64,000 bases of DNA from Pedinophyceae sp. YPF-701 (taxonomy: Eukaryota; Chlorophyta; Pedinophyceae). The notes under the pieces were generated by a model. The model did no database searches and was not told the DNA's origin. It saw only the letters and a list, made by a program, of their open reading frames with translations. Position 1 is the stretch's first letter. Each line of letters begins with the position of its first letter. Below, piece after piece: positions 11,509 through 23,306 of this stretch. Location of the stretch: contig CAJZHL010000012.1 of assembly GCA_916048055.1 (NCBI GenBank), positions 744,001-808,000 of the forward strand, read 5' to 3'. Made by a program: the position numbers and the translations under genes.

Positions 11509-12090
11509 TTCGTTCCGATCTTATGCGATACGACGTCCCGTACAACGGAATTCGGACCCGAGATACGCCCGCGACGACACGACCGAGTAGGTTATTGCAA
11601 CAGGCTATCTGCGCGCGCAAATGCGGCCCCGCGGGCAACAGCGGCGGGCGCTGCCGAGGCCCTCCCACAGTCGGGCACCCTCCTGGACCGACCAATAGCC
11701 GCGTAGGACCCCCTCGCCGCAACCCCGCGCAGCGGCGCTCGCGCCGTCGGTCCGCACGTGACAAGACATGCGTTTGCGACGGATCTGCCGCCGTCATTCG
11801 CACAGGCGCGCGCACGGGAGCGACCCCTGCTGGCGACACACAAGCACCTCCAGCGGAGCACCGAGCGCCGCCCCGTCACTCCGCCGGCCTTCGCGCGCGG
11901 GCCGAGGTCCGGCGCAGCCATGGTCGCGTTCCAAGCAGTTGGGGCCCGACGGGCATGCTGCGTGTGCAAATGCATGCGTCGCGCGCGCCACGTTCGAACG
12001 GCGGCTGGGGCCGAGGCGCGGACGCCCGTGACGCTGGCGCGCGCGCACATACGCTGCGCGCCCCGCCTCGGCTGCGCGTCCGCGGCGGAA
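11509..12090. other. psaL promoter region / SAS6L 3' flank
   Basis: 582 bp upstream of psaL on its strand. A CTATTGG (inverted CCAAT) lies near 11690. No convincing reading frame, RNA gene or repeat was seen. Confidence 0.4.
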
Positions 12091-13490
12091 TCACACCCCC
12101 AGGGTACTGTTGAAGCTGGCGTCGGGGAGCTTCCCGCCTGGCTTCGCGACGCCCGCGGTCCGGCGCGCGCCCCGTGGCGACGTGGGGGTCCCTCCGTTCT
12201 GCACGATGTCCCGGAACTGGAGCAGGAGGCCGGGGTTGCGGCCCTTGACCATGGTCGCCAGCGTCGTCAGCCGCTGCTGCAGCATCACCGTCACCGCCTT
12301 CATCTTGTTGTACCGGTACACTATCGACTCCCGGATCGCCGCCTCCGACGCCACCTGCGCACACGCCCAGCGCACGCGCTCAGCCCCGTCGACACCCCCA
12401 CATACACACACACGCGCCAGCCACCACCGCGCGCGCGCCGGAACGCGCACGCGACCACGCGAGCACCACGCCCGCGTGCCCCCCGACAGCAGCCCGGCCG
12501 CGCAGCCACCACGCGGCCCGCAGCAGCCCGGCCGCCCACGTGCTCCCTCACTCACCTCGAGCGGCGCCGACAGGTGTTCGATCCACTTGTAGTCCAGGTT
12601 CTCCATGAAGTCGAGGCGGGCGCGCATGCCCGGCTGCATGACGAGGAGCCCGACGAAGTGCGCGGGGTCGCGGATGCAGCTGTTGAGCATGCGCAGCAGC
12701 AGCTGCGGGTAGTCGTTGAAGTCCAGCATGAGCTTCTGCTGGTCCTGGAGGTCGTGGAACGAGCCCTGGTCGAGCTCGTGCACGTACAGGAACCACAGGT
12801 TCGCCTCCGAGGACAGCTCCACGCGCACCCCGCGCAGGAGGCTCGACTCGCGCCTGCAGGTGGGGGGGAGTGTTTGTTGGGCGCGCTGGGGCGGGCGGGG
12901 AGGAGCGAGGGGGCGTGGGGGCGGCGGCGCGGGCGCGGGGACGGACCGTTCGAGAATTTTCACCGTGATGGCCTCGAGCGCAGAGACGTCGGCCGGGAGA
13001 TCGATGCCGTCGGAGCCGCGGATCTCGAGCGGGACGTCGCGCTTGTATACGAGGCTGAAGCCCCCTGCGTCGCGCGTGCGAGGGCGCCGGGGCGGTCCGG
13101 GTGGCGCTGCAGCGGGCGCTGGAACAGCGCGGGCAACAACGGAAGGACGGGGCGGCGCCGGGCGGGACGCGCCGCGAGCGGCGGCGCGGGGCGACGGCGC
13201 GCTGCTGGGAGCACGGCAGGCTGCGCGCCTGCGCGGCTTTTCGGCGCAGGGGCGCGGCTGCGGGGCGGCACGGCGCGGGCATGATGCGGGTCGAGGGATG
13301 GCGGTGCGGCCTCGCTCCGCGTTCCGCGAGCGCGACATTTGCCAGGGTGTGCACGTGCCGTGAGAGCGGGGCATGTCGCGTGCGAGGCGGTCGCACCTCT
13401 CGTGCTCGGGTCCGGCTCGTTGTCCCACGGAAGCGAGACATCGAGCACGCTAGAGAGACCAAGGCCGCTCACGTCCATGGAGCGGTCCAT
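12091..13490 (-). CDS. SAS6L, SAS-6-like protein without the coiled-coil tail
   Basis: Four exons: 13490-13397, 13064-12947, 12853-12556 and 12354-12091, all GT-AG with matching phases, giving 257 aa. The N-terminal fold of SAS-6 is clear: SLVYKRDVPLEIRG, ITVKILER, GVRVELSSEANLWFLYVHEL, FHDLQDQQKLMLDFNDYPQL, then LLVMQPGMRARLDF and YKWIEHLSAPLEV in the position of the PISA motif. After this come IRESIVYRYNKMK, QQRLTTLATMVKGRNPGLLL and a Gly/Pro/Thr tail. SAS-6 itself has a long coiled coil here; its absence, together with QQKLMLDF and the KGRNPGLLLQ block, fits SAS6L, the paralogue described at the apical complex of Toxoplasma and present in various flagellate lineages. It probably dimerises like SAS-6 heads. 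Role in this alga is unknown, perhaps basal-body linked. Confidence 0.85.
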
Positions 13491-14265
13491 GGTCGCGGGA
13501 CGCGCGCGATGCGCGGCGCTGAGAGCAGAGCTTTCCCCCGCCTAGAGCTTGTGAGCTCTAGCCGGCGCCCGCGCGCAGAGTGCGCGACAGGGAGGGTGGG
13601 GCTTGTAGGGTGCCAGAGGGAGCTGCGCCAGGTGGGGAGCCGGCGTTGCAGGCGCTCGGAGCGACTGCCTGCAATGTGGGGTCCTCGCAGCGGGGCCGCG
13701 TATTCAGACGCGGGCCGGACGCACGGCACGGTCCGCGTGAGCTGGCGTGCACAGGGTGAAGCAGCCCGCAGCGTCGCAGCCGGGGCACGGACGCAGCGTG
13801 CGTGGTGGACGTGCGGAGGATGTAGTGCGCGTGGAGACGGCCCGGATGCGGGAAGCACCTGAGAGCTGCGATCCGCACCGGGCTGAGCGAGGGTTTGCTG
13901 GGGCAGCGGCCTCCTGCGCACGTCAGCCGCGGCGCCGTGACGATTCGGTGGGCAGGAGACGGGAGAGAGACAGCGAGGATGGGCGCGGGGCCGCAGCAGC
14001 CTCCCGCAATGCCGCGCGCGTCCGTATGGGGCCTCAGAGGCCCAACGCGGACTCGGGACCGACAGGCGCTGTGCCGCGCGGCTTAGGCGCTTAGGGCCGC
14101 TGGCGGCGCTGTGCCCGCAGAGCTCTGCGCGTTGACATCGCTGTCTGATGCAACGAGAGGATATTGCGCGGCTCTAGGCTTGGCACGACAGCGACGAGGG
14201 TTCAGGGCTCAGGGGCGGCGCTGCCTGCGCGGAGTGATCGGCCGTTGAGCGCAGCTGCCGGCAGA
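13491..14265. other. Head-to-head spacer, SAS6L / SDR
   Basis: 775 bp that must hold two divergent promoters. Apart from the inverted repeat at 13542-13561, nothing specific was recognised. Confidence 0.45.
13542..13561. repeat. Perfect 8-bp inverted repeat upstream of SAS6L
   Basis: CTAGAGCT and AGCTCTAG flank the 4-base loop TGTG. It lies 51 bp upstream of the SAS6L start codon, so it could be an operator-like site for a dimeric factor or a hairpin in the leader. No evidence beyond symmetry and position. Confidence 0.45.
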
Positions 14266-16097
14266 ATGCCGGACTCGCGCGGCCGACCACGGTCGCTGTG
14301 GTTCTTGTTCTGGCCGAGCACGTTCTGGCGCGTTTTGCTCTGGGGGCTCACCGTCGCTGCCTGCAACGCGGCAGCTCTCGCTCTTCCGCGCTTCGGACGC
14401 CCTCACCAGCGCGCCACGACCACACCGAGCAGGGACGCCAGCCGCCGCGCCCCCGCAGGGCCGGCCTCGCCCGCGCTGCGAGCGGGCTCGCAACCGGGTC
14501 CGTGCCAGCGGCACGAGACGGTGCTTGTTACCGGCGCCACGTCCGGCATCGGCCTCGCCGCGGCGCTGGAGTTCGCGCGCGCCGGATACGTGGTGATCCT
14601 GGGCTGCAGGAGCGCCGAGGGCGGGCTGTTGGCTGCAAGACACTTAGTGTTGCATGGGGCGCGTCCCTCGCAGGCACGTCGCCGTCGTCGCCGCGGACCG
14701 CGCACGGATAGCGCGCGGGCCGGCGGCGCTCTGCTCCGCGCAGGAGGGCCGCTGTGGCAGCACGCGCGACACTTTCAGCACCGCCGCGCGGTGCGGTGCA
14801 GGTGGCGTGGGTGGAGGTCGACCTGTCGGACGAGACCTCGATAGGGCGGGCGGCGCTGGCGCTCACGCGGGCGGCGGGGGCCTGGTGGCGGCCGGCGACG
14901 GCGGCGGCGCGCAACAAGCCGCCCTGCGTCCCCGACGGGCATCGTGCTGCTGCTGGGCAGGTTCTCAGGGCATCGGAGCGCGCGGGAGGGCCCGCGGCGC
15001 TGTGCACGTGCGCGGACCCGACCGGGGCAGCCCGCCCGACTCTCCCGCCGCTGGTCCTACAGGTGTGCGTCTGTCTGGTTGACTCAGCAGACGGACTGAG
15101 TCAAAGAGGAGCCGTTCTGCGGCGCGGAAGCGCCCGCCTGCTGCCGCTGAAAGCGAGCATGTGCGCCCTCGCAGGTGAACAACGCGGCCGTGCTCGGGGG
15201 CGCGGGCGGCGCGGTGGCTGCGCCGAACGGCGTGGAGGCGACGCTGATGGTCAACGCCATCGGGCCCGCGATGCTGACGATGTGTCTGTGGCCGGAGCTC
15301 GACGCCGCGGCGGAGCAGAGCGGCGGCCGGGGAGCCGTCGTCACCCTCGGGTCCTTTACGCACCGAGGCGAGTCACCGCCTGCCGCACGACACCATCAGA
15401 CCACACGGCGCCGCCTGCTGCGCCGCTGCGGACGCCCGCGAGCGGCCTCTGGTTCTCTGCAGCGCACGGTCTCGGCGCCGGCTGAGGCTGGGTCCGCGCC
15501 GTCCGTGCTCGCCTGCAGGTGTGTCATCTAGGGCGGCGGCGAGGCACCTCGCCTGGCTGCCGCGCGCGGGCGCCGGTGTGCCGCGGCTGCCGGCCAAGGA
15601 GGCGTTTTGTCCGGCGGAGGCGTACGCGGTGTCGAAGCTCCTCGGGACCGCGTTCACGACGCTGTGTCGGGCGGAGACGCAATTGACCTCCCGGGTGGTG
15701 TTCGTGGCGTTCGACCCTGGGCTCGTCCGGACGGGGCTGATGCGGCAGTGGCCGTCTGCTGCGGAGTGGTTCGGTCACCTGGCAGGTCAGCGGCCGCCTC
15801 GCCCACCACGCGCCTCGCCGCCCGTGCGCCCCGCACCTGAACGCGCACCGCCGCTCGCGCCGTGCAGGCCGGACGCTGGGGATCCTCCGGAGTCCCGAGG
15901 AGGCCGCTGCAAGGCTCGTGGCGGCAGCGGAGGCCGCGCGCGACGAGGGTCCCGGCCCGACGCGGCACGGGCACGTGTTCGGCGCCGTGCGCAACGTGAT
16001 GATGGCGCCGTCCGCGCTGGCCCGGGACGCTGGGATCGGCGCGGCGGTCGCCGAGGCTGTGGCGGTGCTCGCGGCGAGGGCGGAGAGCCAGGCGTGA
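14266..16097 (+). CDS. Membrane-anchored short-chain dehydrogenase/reductase (SDR)
   Basis: At least five exons. Exon 1 (14266 to about 14634-14646) encodes an N-terminal membrane helix (LWFLFWPSTFWRVLLWGLTV) and the NAD(P)-binding VTGATSGIGLAAALEFARAG. The next starts at 14802 (VAWVEVDLSDETSI). Exon 3 (15175-15367) has VNNAAVLGG and the catalytic Ser region VVTLGSFTHR. Exon 4 (15519-15785) has the YxxxK pair in YAVSKLLGTAF, then FDPGLVRTGLMR. Exon 5 (15868-16097) completes the protein. The intron at 15368-15518 begins GC, not GT, and this is forced by frame. The ends of exons 1 and 2 are not settled: GT at 14647 or GC at 14635 for the first; 14894 (GC) or 14960 (GT) for the second. The active-site set is complete. 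Layout resembles retinol-dehydrogenase-like SDRs held on ER or plastid membranes; the substrate is unknown. Confidence 0.8.
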
Positions 16098-16961
16098 GCG
16101 GCCGGTGCGGGAACGGGCCCCATCCCCGTGTGACGAACCCTCACGGCCGCACGGCAACGCCGTCGACTTCAAGCGTGTCAAGCGCTGCCTCCGCGCCCGC
16201 GCTGCTCAGGGAACGCGAAATCCGCCGCGGTTCGCGGGACCCAGCGCGCTTTGTCGCCACGAGAGCGACAACAAGAAAGTCCCGCCCCCGGCGCGGACCG
16301 CCTGCCTCCGCGCGACCGCGGGGCGCATGAGCCCGTGCGCCCGCCAACTGCATGCATGTCGGCACCGCTGCGCGCGTCCCGAGGCAGGCGAGCCCGCAAG
16401 GGATCGCGCGCGACGCCGAGGGCGGCCCCCCCCCGACCCCTTTTTCTGCCCTGCCCAACAGAACGCGACCAGGGCGCCTGGAGCGCCGTCGAGGCGGCAC
16501 GGCGCGGCGCCCAGCGACGCTTGAGTGCGCGGGGGCTCGGATTTGGTCGGAATGGGTCCGCCTCGAGCCGGGAAACCGAGCTGCGTCGCCTAAGGCTGTT
16601 ATTGTCCAGTACGGCTCAGCCCCAGTGGGGACACCGAGCCGGGAGGTGTCCCCTCGCGGTTCCGGGGGATCTCGACGGGCGGCCGCGGGCCCCCACATGT
16701 CAGTAGCGCCGTATGCGAACCGTACGACCACTATCTAAGCTCCACGACTCCGCGACGCGTTGTTCCGAAAGCAAACGTCGTGTGGTGGTTTTCCCCCACA
16801 CCGATGCGTGGCGACCGCGGCTGCCTCCGGCCGTGAGTGTTACGTTCGTTTCATCTCCGGACGTCTATTTCGCTCGCGCGTCCCCCTACGCGGGACTGCC
16901 GCGCCCTCGCACGGGCTGAGCTCGAGCACACGCAGCTCTCGCTCGGTGTTGCGCGCGCGCG
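16098..16961. other. Spacer between SDR and CCCH genes (same strand)
   Basis: 864 bp holding the SDR 3' end and the promoter of the CCCH gene. Base composition turns less GC-rich from about 16700. No gene, RNA or repeat recognised. Confidence 0.4.
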
Positions 16962-18666
16962 ATGGACGCCTTTTCGCCCACCGGCCCCATGTCGGCGGAT
17001 GAGTTCAATATGTCCGCGGTACACGACGGACTGCGCTCCCTGGGCAGCGTGCTCGGAGCGAGAGGGCCGCACAAGACTTCCGGCCCCCACGAGGCCGGCC
17101 CGTCGCCCTCGGGCAGCTCCAACGGCCCCAACGCCTTCTCCAAGGTCCAGATATGCTTCGACTTCTGTAAGGGGCACTGCAGGTGCGTTCGCGCGCCTGA
17201 CAACGGCGACACAATCGCCTCCTACAGTTAATGCCGCGGCGCCCGGCACGCCGCGCGAAACCGGCCGTCCGCCGCCACGCCGCTCCCCTCACATCGCCCT
17301 CCACCGCCCCGCGCTGCACCGTGCGGCGAACGGAGCCCCCGCGCCCCCGCACAGCGATCTCAGCAGTGCAGCGCAGGGGCCCGCCCGCACGCCGCGTGCC
17401 CGCGCGGTCCGCGCCCCCGCCCTCGCGCCCACCCGTCATCCGCGACACCCGCCGCGAAACGACCGCGAACCCACCGCGTTCGCCCGTCCCGCAGGCGCGG
17501 CGCCGGGTGCAAATTCTCCCACGACATGGGTTCGATCATCGCGATCAACTGCCAGGAGGGCCGCATCTGCTACGACTTCGTGCGCGGGCAGTGCCTCCGC
17601 GGCGCCCTGTGCCGCTACAGCCACGACACCGCCGTCCTCGCCACACACAACCTGGTGAAGTCGCAGTCCGGCGCGGAGCACGACCCCTCGCAGCCGCACA
17701 TCTGCTTCGAGTTCCTCCAGGCGCGCGCCCGCCACGCTCCCGCCCCCCGCGCCCTCCCCGCCGCGTGCAAGCCGCCCAACCGCGCCCCTACGCGCCGCCG
17801 CCCCCCACCCGCAGGGCACGTGCGACCGCGGCGACTCGTGCCGGTACTCGCACAACGTCAACGTGGCCCGCTCGGACGGGCGCCGCACGTCGAGCTACGC
17901 GCCCGGGCCGGCCGGCGCGCCCATGCACCACGACTTCCGGATGGTGCTGGCGGCGCAGCTGGCGGCGCAGTCCGCGGTGACCCGGGAGGGCGGCCGGCAG
18001 GTCCGCAGCGACAGCGGCCTCCCGCAGATCCCGCCGGGCCTCCTGCGGCACTTCGTGCGGCCGGGGCACGGCGCGCCTGCGCCGCCGCAGCACCACAGCG
18101 CGCCCGCGGGCGCGCCGTACGGCGACGTGGGCCTCGCGCAGCTCCAGGAGGAGCAGGCGCGGTGGATGCAGGAGCAGATGTGGCTGCGGCAGCTCCTCGT
18201 GGCCGGCGACGCCGCCGCGACCCCGCGCGCGTCCGAGGTGCCCGCCCCCGCAGGCCCCGTCTCCTTGGCCGACCTCCTGTCGCACGACGGCGCGCAGCAG
18301 GGCTACCCGGGCGCGCCGGCGCCGCAGCAGCAGTCGTACGGGGCCCCTCTGCCGCCCCAGTTCTACTCTTTGCCGGAGCAGTGCCTGGCGCCGGCGGGAA
18401 GGCAGGACGCGCTCTCCGAGTACCTGGCGGCGGCGCTGCGCGACCCGAGCGTCGCGGACGCGGTCGGGGCGCTCGGGCGCGCGGACGCGGCCGCAGCGCA
18501 GCAGCAGGCGGCGGCGCAGCACGCGACGCGGTCGGCGATGGAGCCGGCCGGCCACACGGCGCAGGTGGTGTCCGGCCGAAGCCTGATCGCGGGCGGGGGG
18601 CCGCCGAGCTGGCACACTTCCGCGCTGTCCACGGACTCGACGCAGCAAGGGCCAGCGAGCACGTGA
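16962..18666 (+). CDS. Three-finger CCCH zinc finger RNA-binding protein
   Basis: Exons 16962-17182, 17495-17720 and 17815-18666 give 432 aa. After an N-terminal Ser/Gly/Pro stretch of about 65 residues come three C-x7-C-x5-C-x3-H fingers: CFDFCKGHCRRGAGCKFSH, CYDFVRGQCLRGALCRYSH and CFEFLQGTCDRGDSCRYSH. Fingers 1 and 3 are each split by an intron and appear only after splicing; the second intron starts GC (CAG|GCGCGC) and ends CAG. The remaining 280 residues are Gln-, Ala-, Pro- and Gly-rich and likely disordered. Triple fingers of this spacing occur in ZC3H10-like and other mRNA-binding proteins, so a role in RNA processing or stability is likely. Targets cannot be told from sequence. Confidence 0.88.
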
Positions 18667-20418
18667 TGGGCGTGGCCGACGCCGTCGCCAGCGGCGAGAC
18701 GCACCCCGTGACCCCCCCCATGCTGCATGGACAGACGACTCCCTCGAGGGCGCAGCGCTCCCACAACGAGCAGGCGCCACGCGCTCCCACGCGCGCGGCC
18801 GTCATGCTGCCCCCAGTCGGTGCTTTGACACCAGGCGCGGCGCCCTCGCGGCAACCAGCACCCCCCTCTTCACTGCATGCTTCCCCCCCCGTCCCTTCCC
18901 CCTGCGACGTTCTTCCCTCGCGTTGGACTCTTCTGTGTTCGCTGCGTCAAACCCGCCGACGTGGCCCTCCGACCCGCGCGTACACCCCGCGAGCCCGCCC
19001 AAAGCAGCAGCAGCAGCCACTCCCCCGCACCGTGTTCCCTGCTCTGCGCGGTCGGCAGTCCCCGCGCCGCTGCCATGGACCTCCGAAGACTGCCGCGCCC
19101 CCCTCCCGCTCCCGCTCCCGCTGCCCGCTCCGGAAAGGCGATCCTCTCCTGCCCCATCATTCCGGGGCCCCGCTGTGCGCTTACTGGGGGGACAGCATCA
19201 GGCGGAGCAGCCCGTCTCTCCTGCTCCCGTCCACTCTCACAGTAGCTCGGTGGTTGCCGGACCCTTGCCATCGCCTGCATCCGTCTACAACACCCCCCTC
19301 CCCCCTCCACACTGCGGCACTGCCCCCGGCGTGCAACCCCCCATCTTCCCCCTTCGGCCCCCTCCCCCGATCTCCGCTCGCAAAGTTCACCCTCTACCCC
19401 CCGCACGCGCCCGCGTACCCGGCAGCAGCAGGACTGCCCCAACACCCCCCTACCACCGCCCTCTTTGCTCAAGGACCCCCCGCACCGTTGCGAGCGGCCA
19501 TCCCGCGGTCCCAGCCCCAAACCGGTGCCCTGAACATATTCCTTCCCCACCGACCCCCCTCCGAACCATCCGTTCCCTCCACATGCCGTTTTCACTCCCC
19601 CCCCTCCCCCCGTTCCCGACCCCCCCCCCTTCAGCCGCCACCGACTCGTAAGTTCGCACGGGCAGTGACCCTCACGCGGCCGCACATTTTGCGCCCCGGC
19701 GACCGCGTCCGCCCCACGCTCGTACCTCATGGACTCTTATTTGACCGAGAGGCGAACAACCATTGTGGATGATCGTTCACCTTCTCTGCAAAGAAGACAG
19801 AACCAACCGTTTGGTCCTCCCACTCGCAACCCACCCAAGCCGCCCTCGAACTGCCCCCTCGCTATAGGCCAGCGAATTACACGCTCCACGACGCCCGCTG
19901 CCCGCCGCATGCTTTCCGTGCAAGGACTGCGCGGCAGCGTTCAGGCGCGGCTCGTCCGGCGCCACCTGCGCGGACAGTCAGCAGCGGTAGCTAGAACTCG
20001 CCAGGAGCCCGCGCCCTGCGACTCGGCGGCCGCTCGAAGCGGGCGCCGATGAGGCCGCCACGTAAACCACCACTCTTGTAGAGCGCAGCTCGCCGAGGCA
20101 GATCCCGCGGAACGGGATCCGCCAAGCGAGTGCTCCCGTGTGACACTCCTTGCCGTGCGTGCCGTCGCAGTGCTCGTGGCGCGTGCCTGCCCCGCTCGCG
20201 GCGAGGGTGCCTGTAGGTCAGCGAAGTACTGACTTGCCGCGTGTTGCGAGGTGCTTGGACCTCGACACCTGCACTCCACCTTGCTCAACACACGTGCGGG
20301 TACTCCACCGCTGTCGTTGTTCGCGGCGGCCCCTGTCCTGGTCAGTTTTGCCTCCGATCGACGCGTTTGTCGTACTGATTCTCGTCACAAGTGACACCGC
20401 GCTCTGTTCGCGTTTCAG
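18667..20418. other. Long tail-to-tail spacer with C-rich tracts
   Basis: 1.75 kb between the stops of two convergent genes. From about 18860 to 19660 the + strand is strongly pyrimidine-rich with many runs of C. After about 19730 composition becomes more even, and the dispersed motif lies at 20198-20230. Open frames here have no protein-like motif and look like by-products of the skew. Confidence 0.6.
20198..20230 (+). repeat. Dispersed 33-bp intergenic motif, copy 1
   Basis: Core GTAGGTCAGCGAAGTACT preceded by GCGGCGAGGGTGC. It differs from copy 4 (53510-53542, opposite strand) at one of 33 positions. It lies about 190 bp beyond the stop of the convergent minus-strand gene. Likeness ends sharply at the core edges. 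Confidence 0.85.
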
Positions 20419-23306
20419 CTACTGGTTCTTCCTCTCGTCTCGGCTCATGGGCTCTGTAGGCTCCTCGCCAGCCCCGTCCTCCTCCCCAAACGCCTCCAAA
20501 TTCGACAGCCAGTCCTCCCCCACGGCCCACGGCTGTCCCAGCAGCTCATCGTCGTACTGCTCCGGCAAGTGCTCCATCTCTTGCACGCCTGCACTCGGGG
20601 ACACTCAGCACCGCAGGTGAGAACTCACGCCCGCGCGTGGCACCGACCGCCAGGCCCATAGCGCCTAGGCGCCCCCCGCACGTGCGCGCACCCTGCGTCA
20701 CCAACGGCAGCTCGCCGCGTTCTCGAACCGTCGTCTGCGCGTCCGCACCGCCCGCGCACGCGTCCCTCCCGCGCTCCCCGAGCTCTGGCAGGCTGGGCGG
20801 CCCGTCTGCGAACTTCCGCGAAGAATCGGACGAGGGCACAGGTGCAGCCGCGTGTGACAAGGGCACCGCGCGGCCCGTGTGGCGCGCGCCGGACGCGGAC
20901 GGTCCGCGGGACCCGCGGCCACGACGCGCCGGAGGAGTTTCGCGGAAACCTTCCATGCCGGCGCCGATCCCGCCGAGTGCACCGCCGCCGCCTCCTAGAC
21001 CCCTGTCCATGCCGCGCGCCGCCCGCAGAACCGCCTCCGCGTCGAGCTGGCCGCGGCCCGCGCCGCGGCCCGGGCCGAAGCCGCGCCCGCGGCCCCCCAG
21101 CGCGGCCATGGGTCCGAACATGGGGTTGTTCGTATGCGCGCCCGCCATGGGGTCACTGGGACGGCGGAACTGCATGTAGAGGACGATGCCGATTCCGACG
21201 ACGGCGAGGAGGAGCGGGTGCGCGCCGGACGACGCCGCGGAGGACGCGATCCCGGCCTTCTTGTTGCCTGCGCGGGCAGCGGGCCTTGCGCGGGTCGTTG
21301 ATCGTTGCGTGCGTCATGCGTGACCAGGGGGGGACTTTTGAGGTGTGCCTCACCGTCCGACCTCTTGACGAACATGCGGTTGGCGAGTACGTCGATGCGG
21401 CCGTCCGGCCACGACACGGCGAGCAGGCCGTCGTGCGCGGAGGCCGTCAGGGCCGGAACGGCGTGACGGTTCGCTCCCCGCTCCGACACCTTGCCGGCGG
21501 AGACGTCCAGGGCCGAGTCGATCGAGGCCGCGAGCACGCCGAAGGGGATCTTGGTGGCGCGGGTCTGCGTGGTGTTGAGCGCCAGCAGCAGCGCGCAGTC
21601 CGTCCCGCGCGCGCAGCCCGGCACGTACCCCACCCGCGACCCTGCGAGAGCGCGTCGGGCGTCTTCTGCGCTGAGGCAGGCGGCCGCATGCATCGAGCCA
21701 CCTCGCGCGCACGCCGGTTCGTTCCGCGGCACGGCAATCGAGATTCAAACTGCGCGCTCACCTCCGCGAAGAGTCATGAACAGGTAGCCGTGGAGCGCCG
21801 CCATGTGCGCCTGCACCTTCGCGTCGCCCCCGTGCGCGGTCACCGCCGCCGCCACGTTGCACCGCGTCGGCCGGCCCTTGTGCTGAGGCACCGTCAGCAC
21901 CAGCATCTGCCCCCCCAGCTTCAACGCAAACGCCCGCTGCTGCTTCCCCCCGTCGAACGCCGCCGAGTCCAACGCGTCCCAGTGCGCCTCCTCGCCCTCC
22001 GCCTCGGGCCTCCCGCACTGCAACGATCGCCGCGGCGCGAAGCTCGCGTTTCAGCGCAAAGCAACTTCCGCCAGACAAGACGCATAGCAGAATGGGCAGC
22101 TCTGGGGCCGCGCGCGCACCACGATGCGGTGCGACCGCCCGGACCGCCCGTCGATCGTCAGCAGCGCGCCGGCGCGCCCGAACCCAGCCCAGAACTTGCC
22201 GAGCGGTGTCGCGCCGACCACCTGACCCCATCCCGTCGCGGCGTACCTCCGCCCGTCCGCGGTGGGCAGCCCGGACGCGCCGAGCTCGTACACGGCGTCG
22301 CCGCCCTTGCCCCCGAGCCGCCAGAGCCCGATCGTGTCGTCCGCGAACGCCGCGACCGCTGCCCAGGCGTGCGTTTTCGGTCCGCTGGGCTGCAACGCCG
22401 CCACGGCCACCGCCGCGGGCGAACCCGCCGGACCGTCCGCGTGGCGCGTCGGGAGGTCCAGGAGAGTCGCCCCCGCGAAGACCGAGCCGGGGCGCGCGCC
22501 CGGGACCGCGGCCCACGCGCTGTCCGACGGCACCTCGGTGTCCCTCTCTACGTACATGGCGAGGACAGCGCCAGACGTCAGGCCGACGAGGAGCGGCGTG
22601 CCCGTGTGGCCGCGCGCGGTGGCCAGGGAGTCCATGCACGTGACGTCCCCGGCGCTCGTGACGTACTCGTCCGTCAGGGCGCCCTCGGGCGTGAAGAGCC
22701 TCAGCCGCTGGCCCGTGCCTGCAGAAGCGAGCCGTGCGCGCGCGTGCGTCGAGGACTGGGGGCGGTGCGGGCGCTGCGGGACGGTTAGGGGATGGAGATC
22801 GCACCCGCGGCGATGAGCGGGGCTTTCTGTGCCTCCAGCTGCGCTGATCTCCGCCGCTTCGCGGGGAGGACTGGCGGAACAATGTGTACCACCGGGGGGG
22901 CCTTTGCGGCGAGCTTGACGGTCGACAGGTGCTCGAGGCGGGTCTTCCATCCGAGGCCGGGGCTGCAGGGCGGCGGGGAGCGCCGCGGGGCGGTTGCAGG
23001 GGCCAGCAGGGCGCCTGGCGCGTGTGTTGCGGGTCGTGCGTCGCGCGCGTGGCGTTCCAAGCGGCCGCGACGTGGGGCCCGCGCGACGGACCTGTACGTT
23101 GTGAACTCCGCGATGTCCTGGCGCACGTTTTCGGCGCCGCAGACGGCGCGCGCCGTCAACAGAAGGAGCACGGACACCAGAGCGACGTGCACCGTGGCCG
23201 ACGGGCGCCGACTTCGCCGCCGCGGTGTCCGAGCGTCCGCCCGCATGGCGAGCCAGCGGCCGCGGGGGGCGAGGGTCGTGGCTGGCGGGTTCTCAGGGTC
23301 GTCCAA
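20419..23306 (-). CDS. Type I membrane protein with propeller-like luminal domain, family not recognised
   Basis: Seven exons, read from splice phase: 23306-23092, 22962-22805, 22718-22120, 22017-21762, 21665-21354, 21267-about 20890, and about 20587-20419. The last donor is unresolved. A signal peptide (VALVSVLLLLTARAVCGAE) follows either the Met at 23306 or, more likely, the Met at 23246. The ectodomain has repeated strand-like blocks such as APLIAAGTGQRLRLFTPEG, PLLVGLTSGAVLAMYVERD, AFADDTIGLWRLG, KFWAGFGRAGALLTIDGRSG and DGLLAVSWPDGRIDVLANR, which suggest a WD-like or FG-GAP-like propeller. One membrane span (HPLLLAVVGIGIVLYMQF) leads to a Gly/Arg-rich cytosolic tail with an acidic end (YDDELLGQPW). 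All intron phases agree. It could be a secretory-pathway receptor or chaperone-like subunit; no function is claimed. Confidence 0.7.

Noticed and set aside
18667-19772. Proline/serine-rich open frames over the C-rich tract
   Set aside because: They arise because C-rich sequence lacks stop codons. No splice sites, start context or motif supports them.
20198-20230. Dispersed motif as a tRNA-derived SINE A-box
   Set aside because: TAGGTCAGC resembles an A-box slightly, but no B-box, tRNA body, poly(A) tail or flanking duplication is seen, and copies end at about 33 bp.
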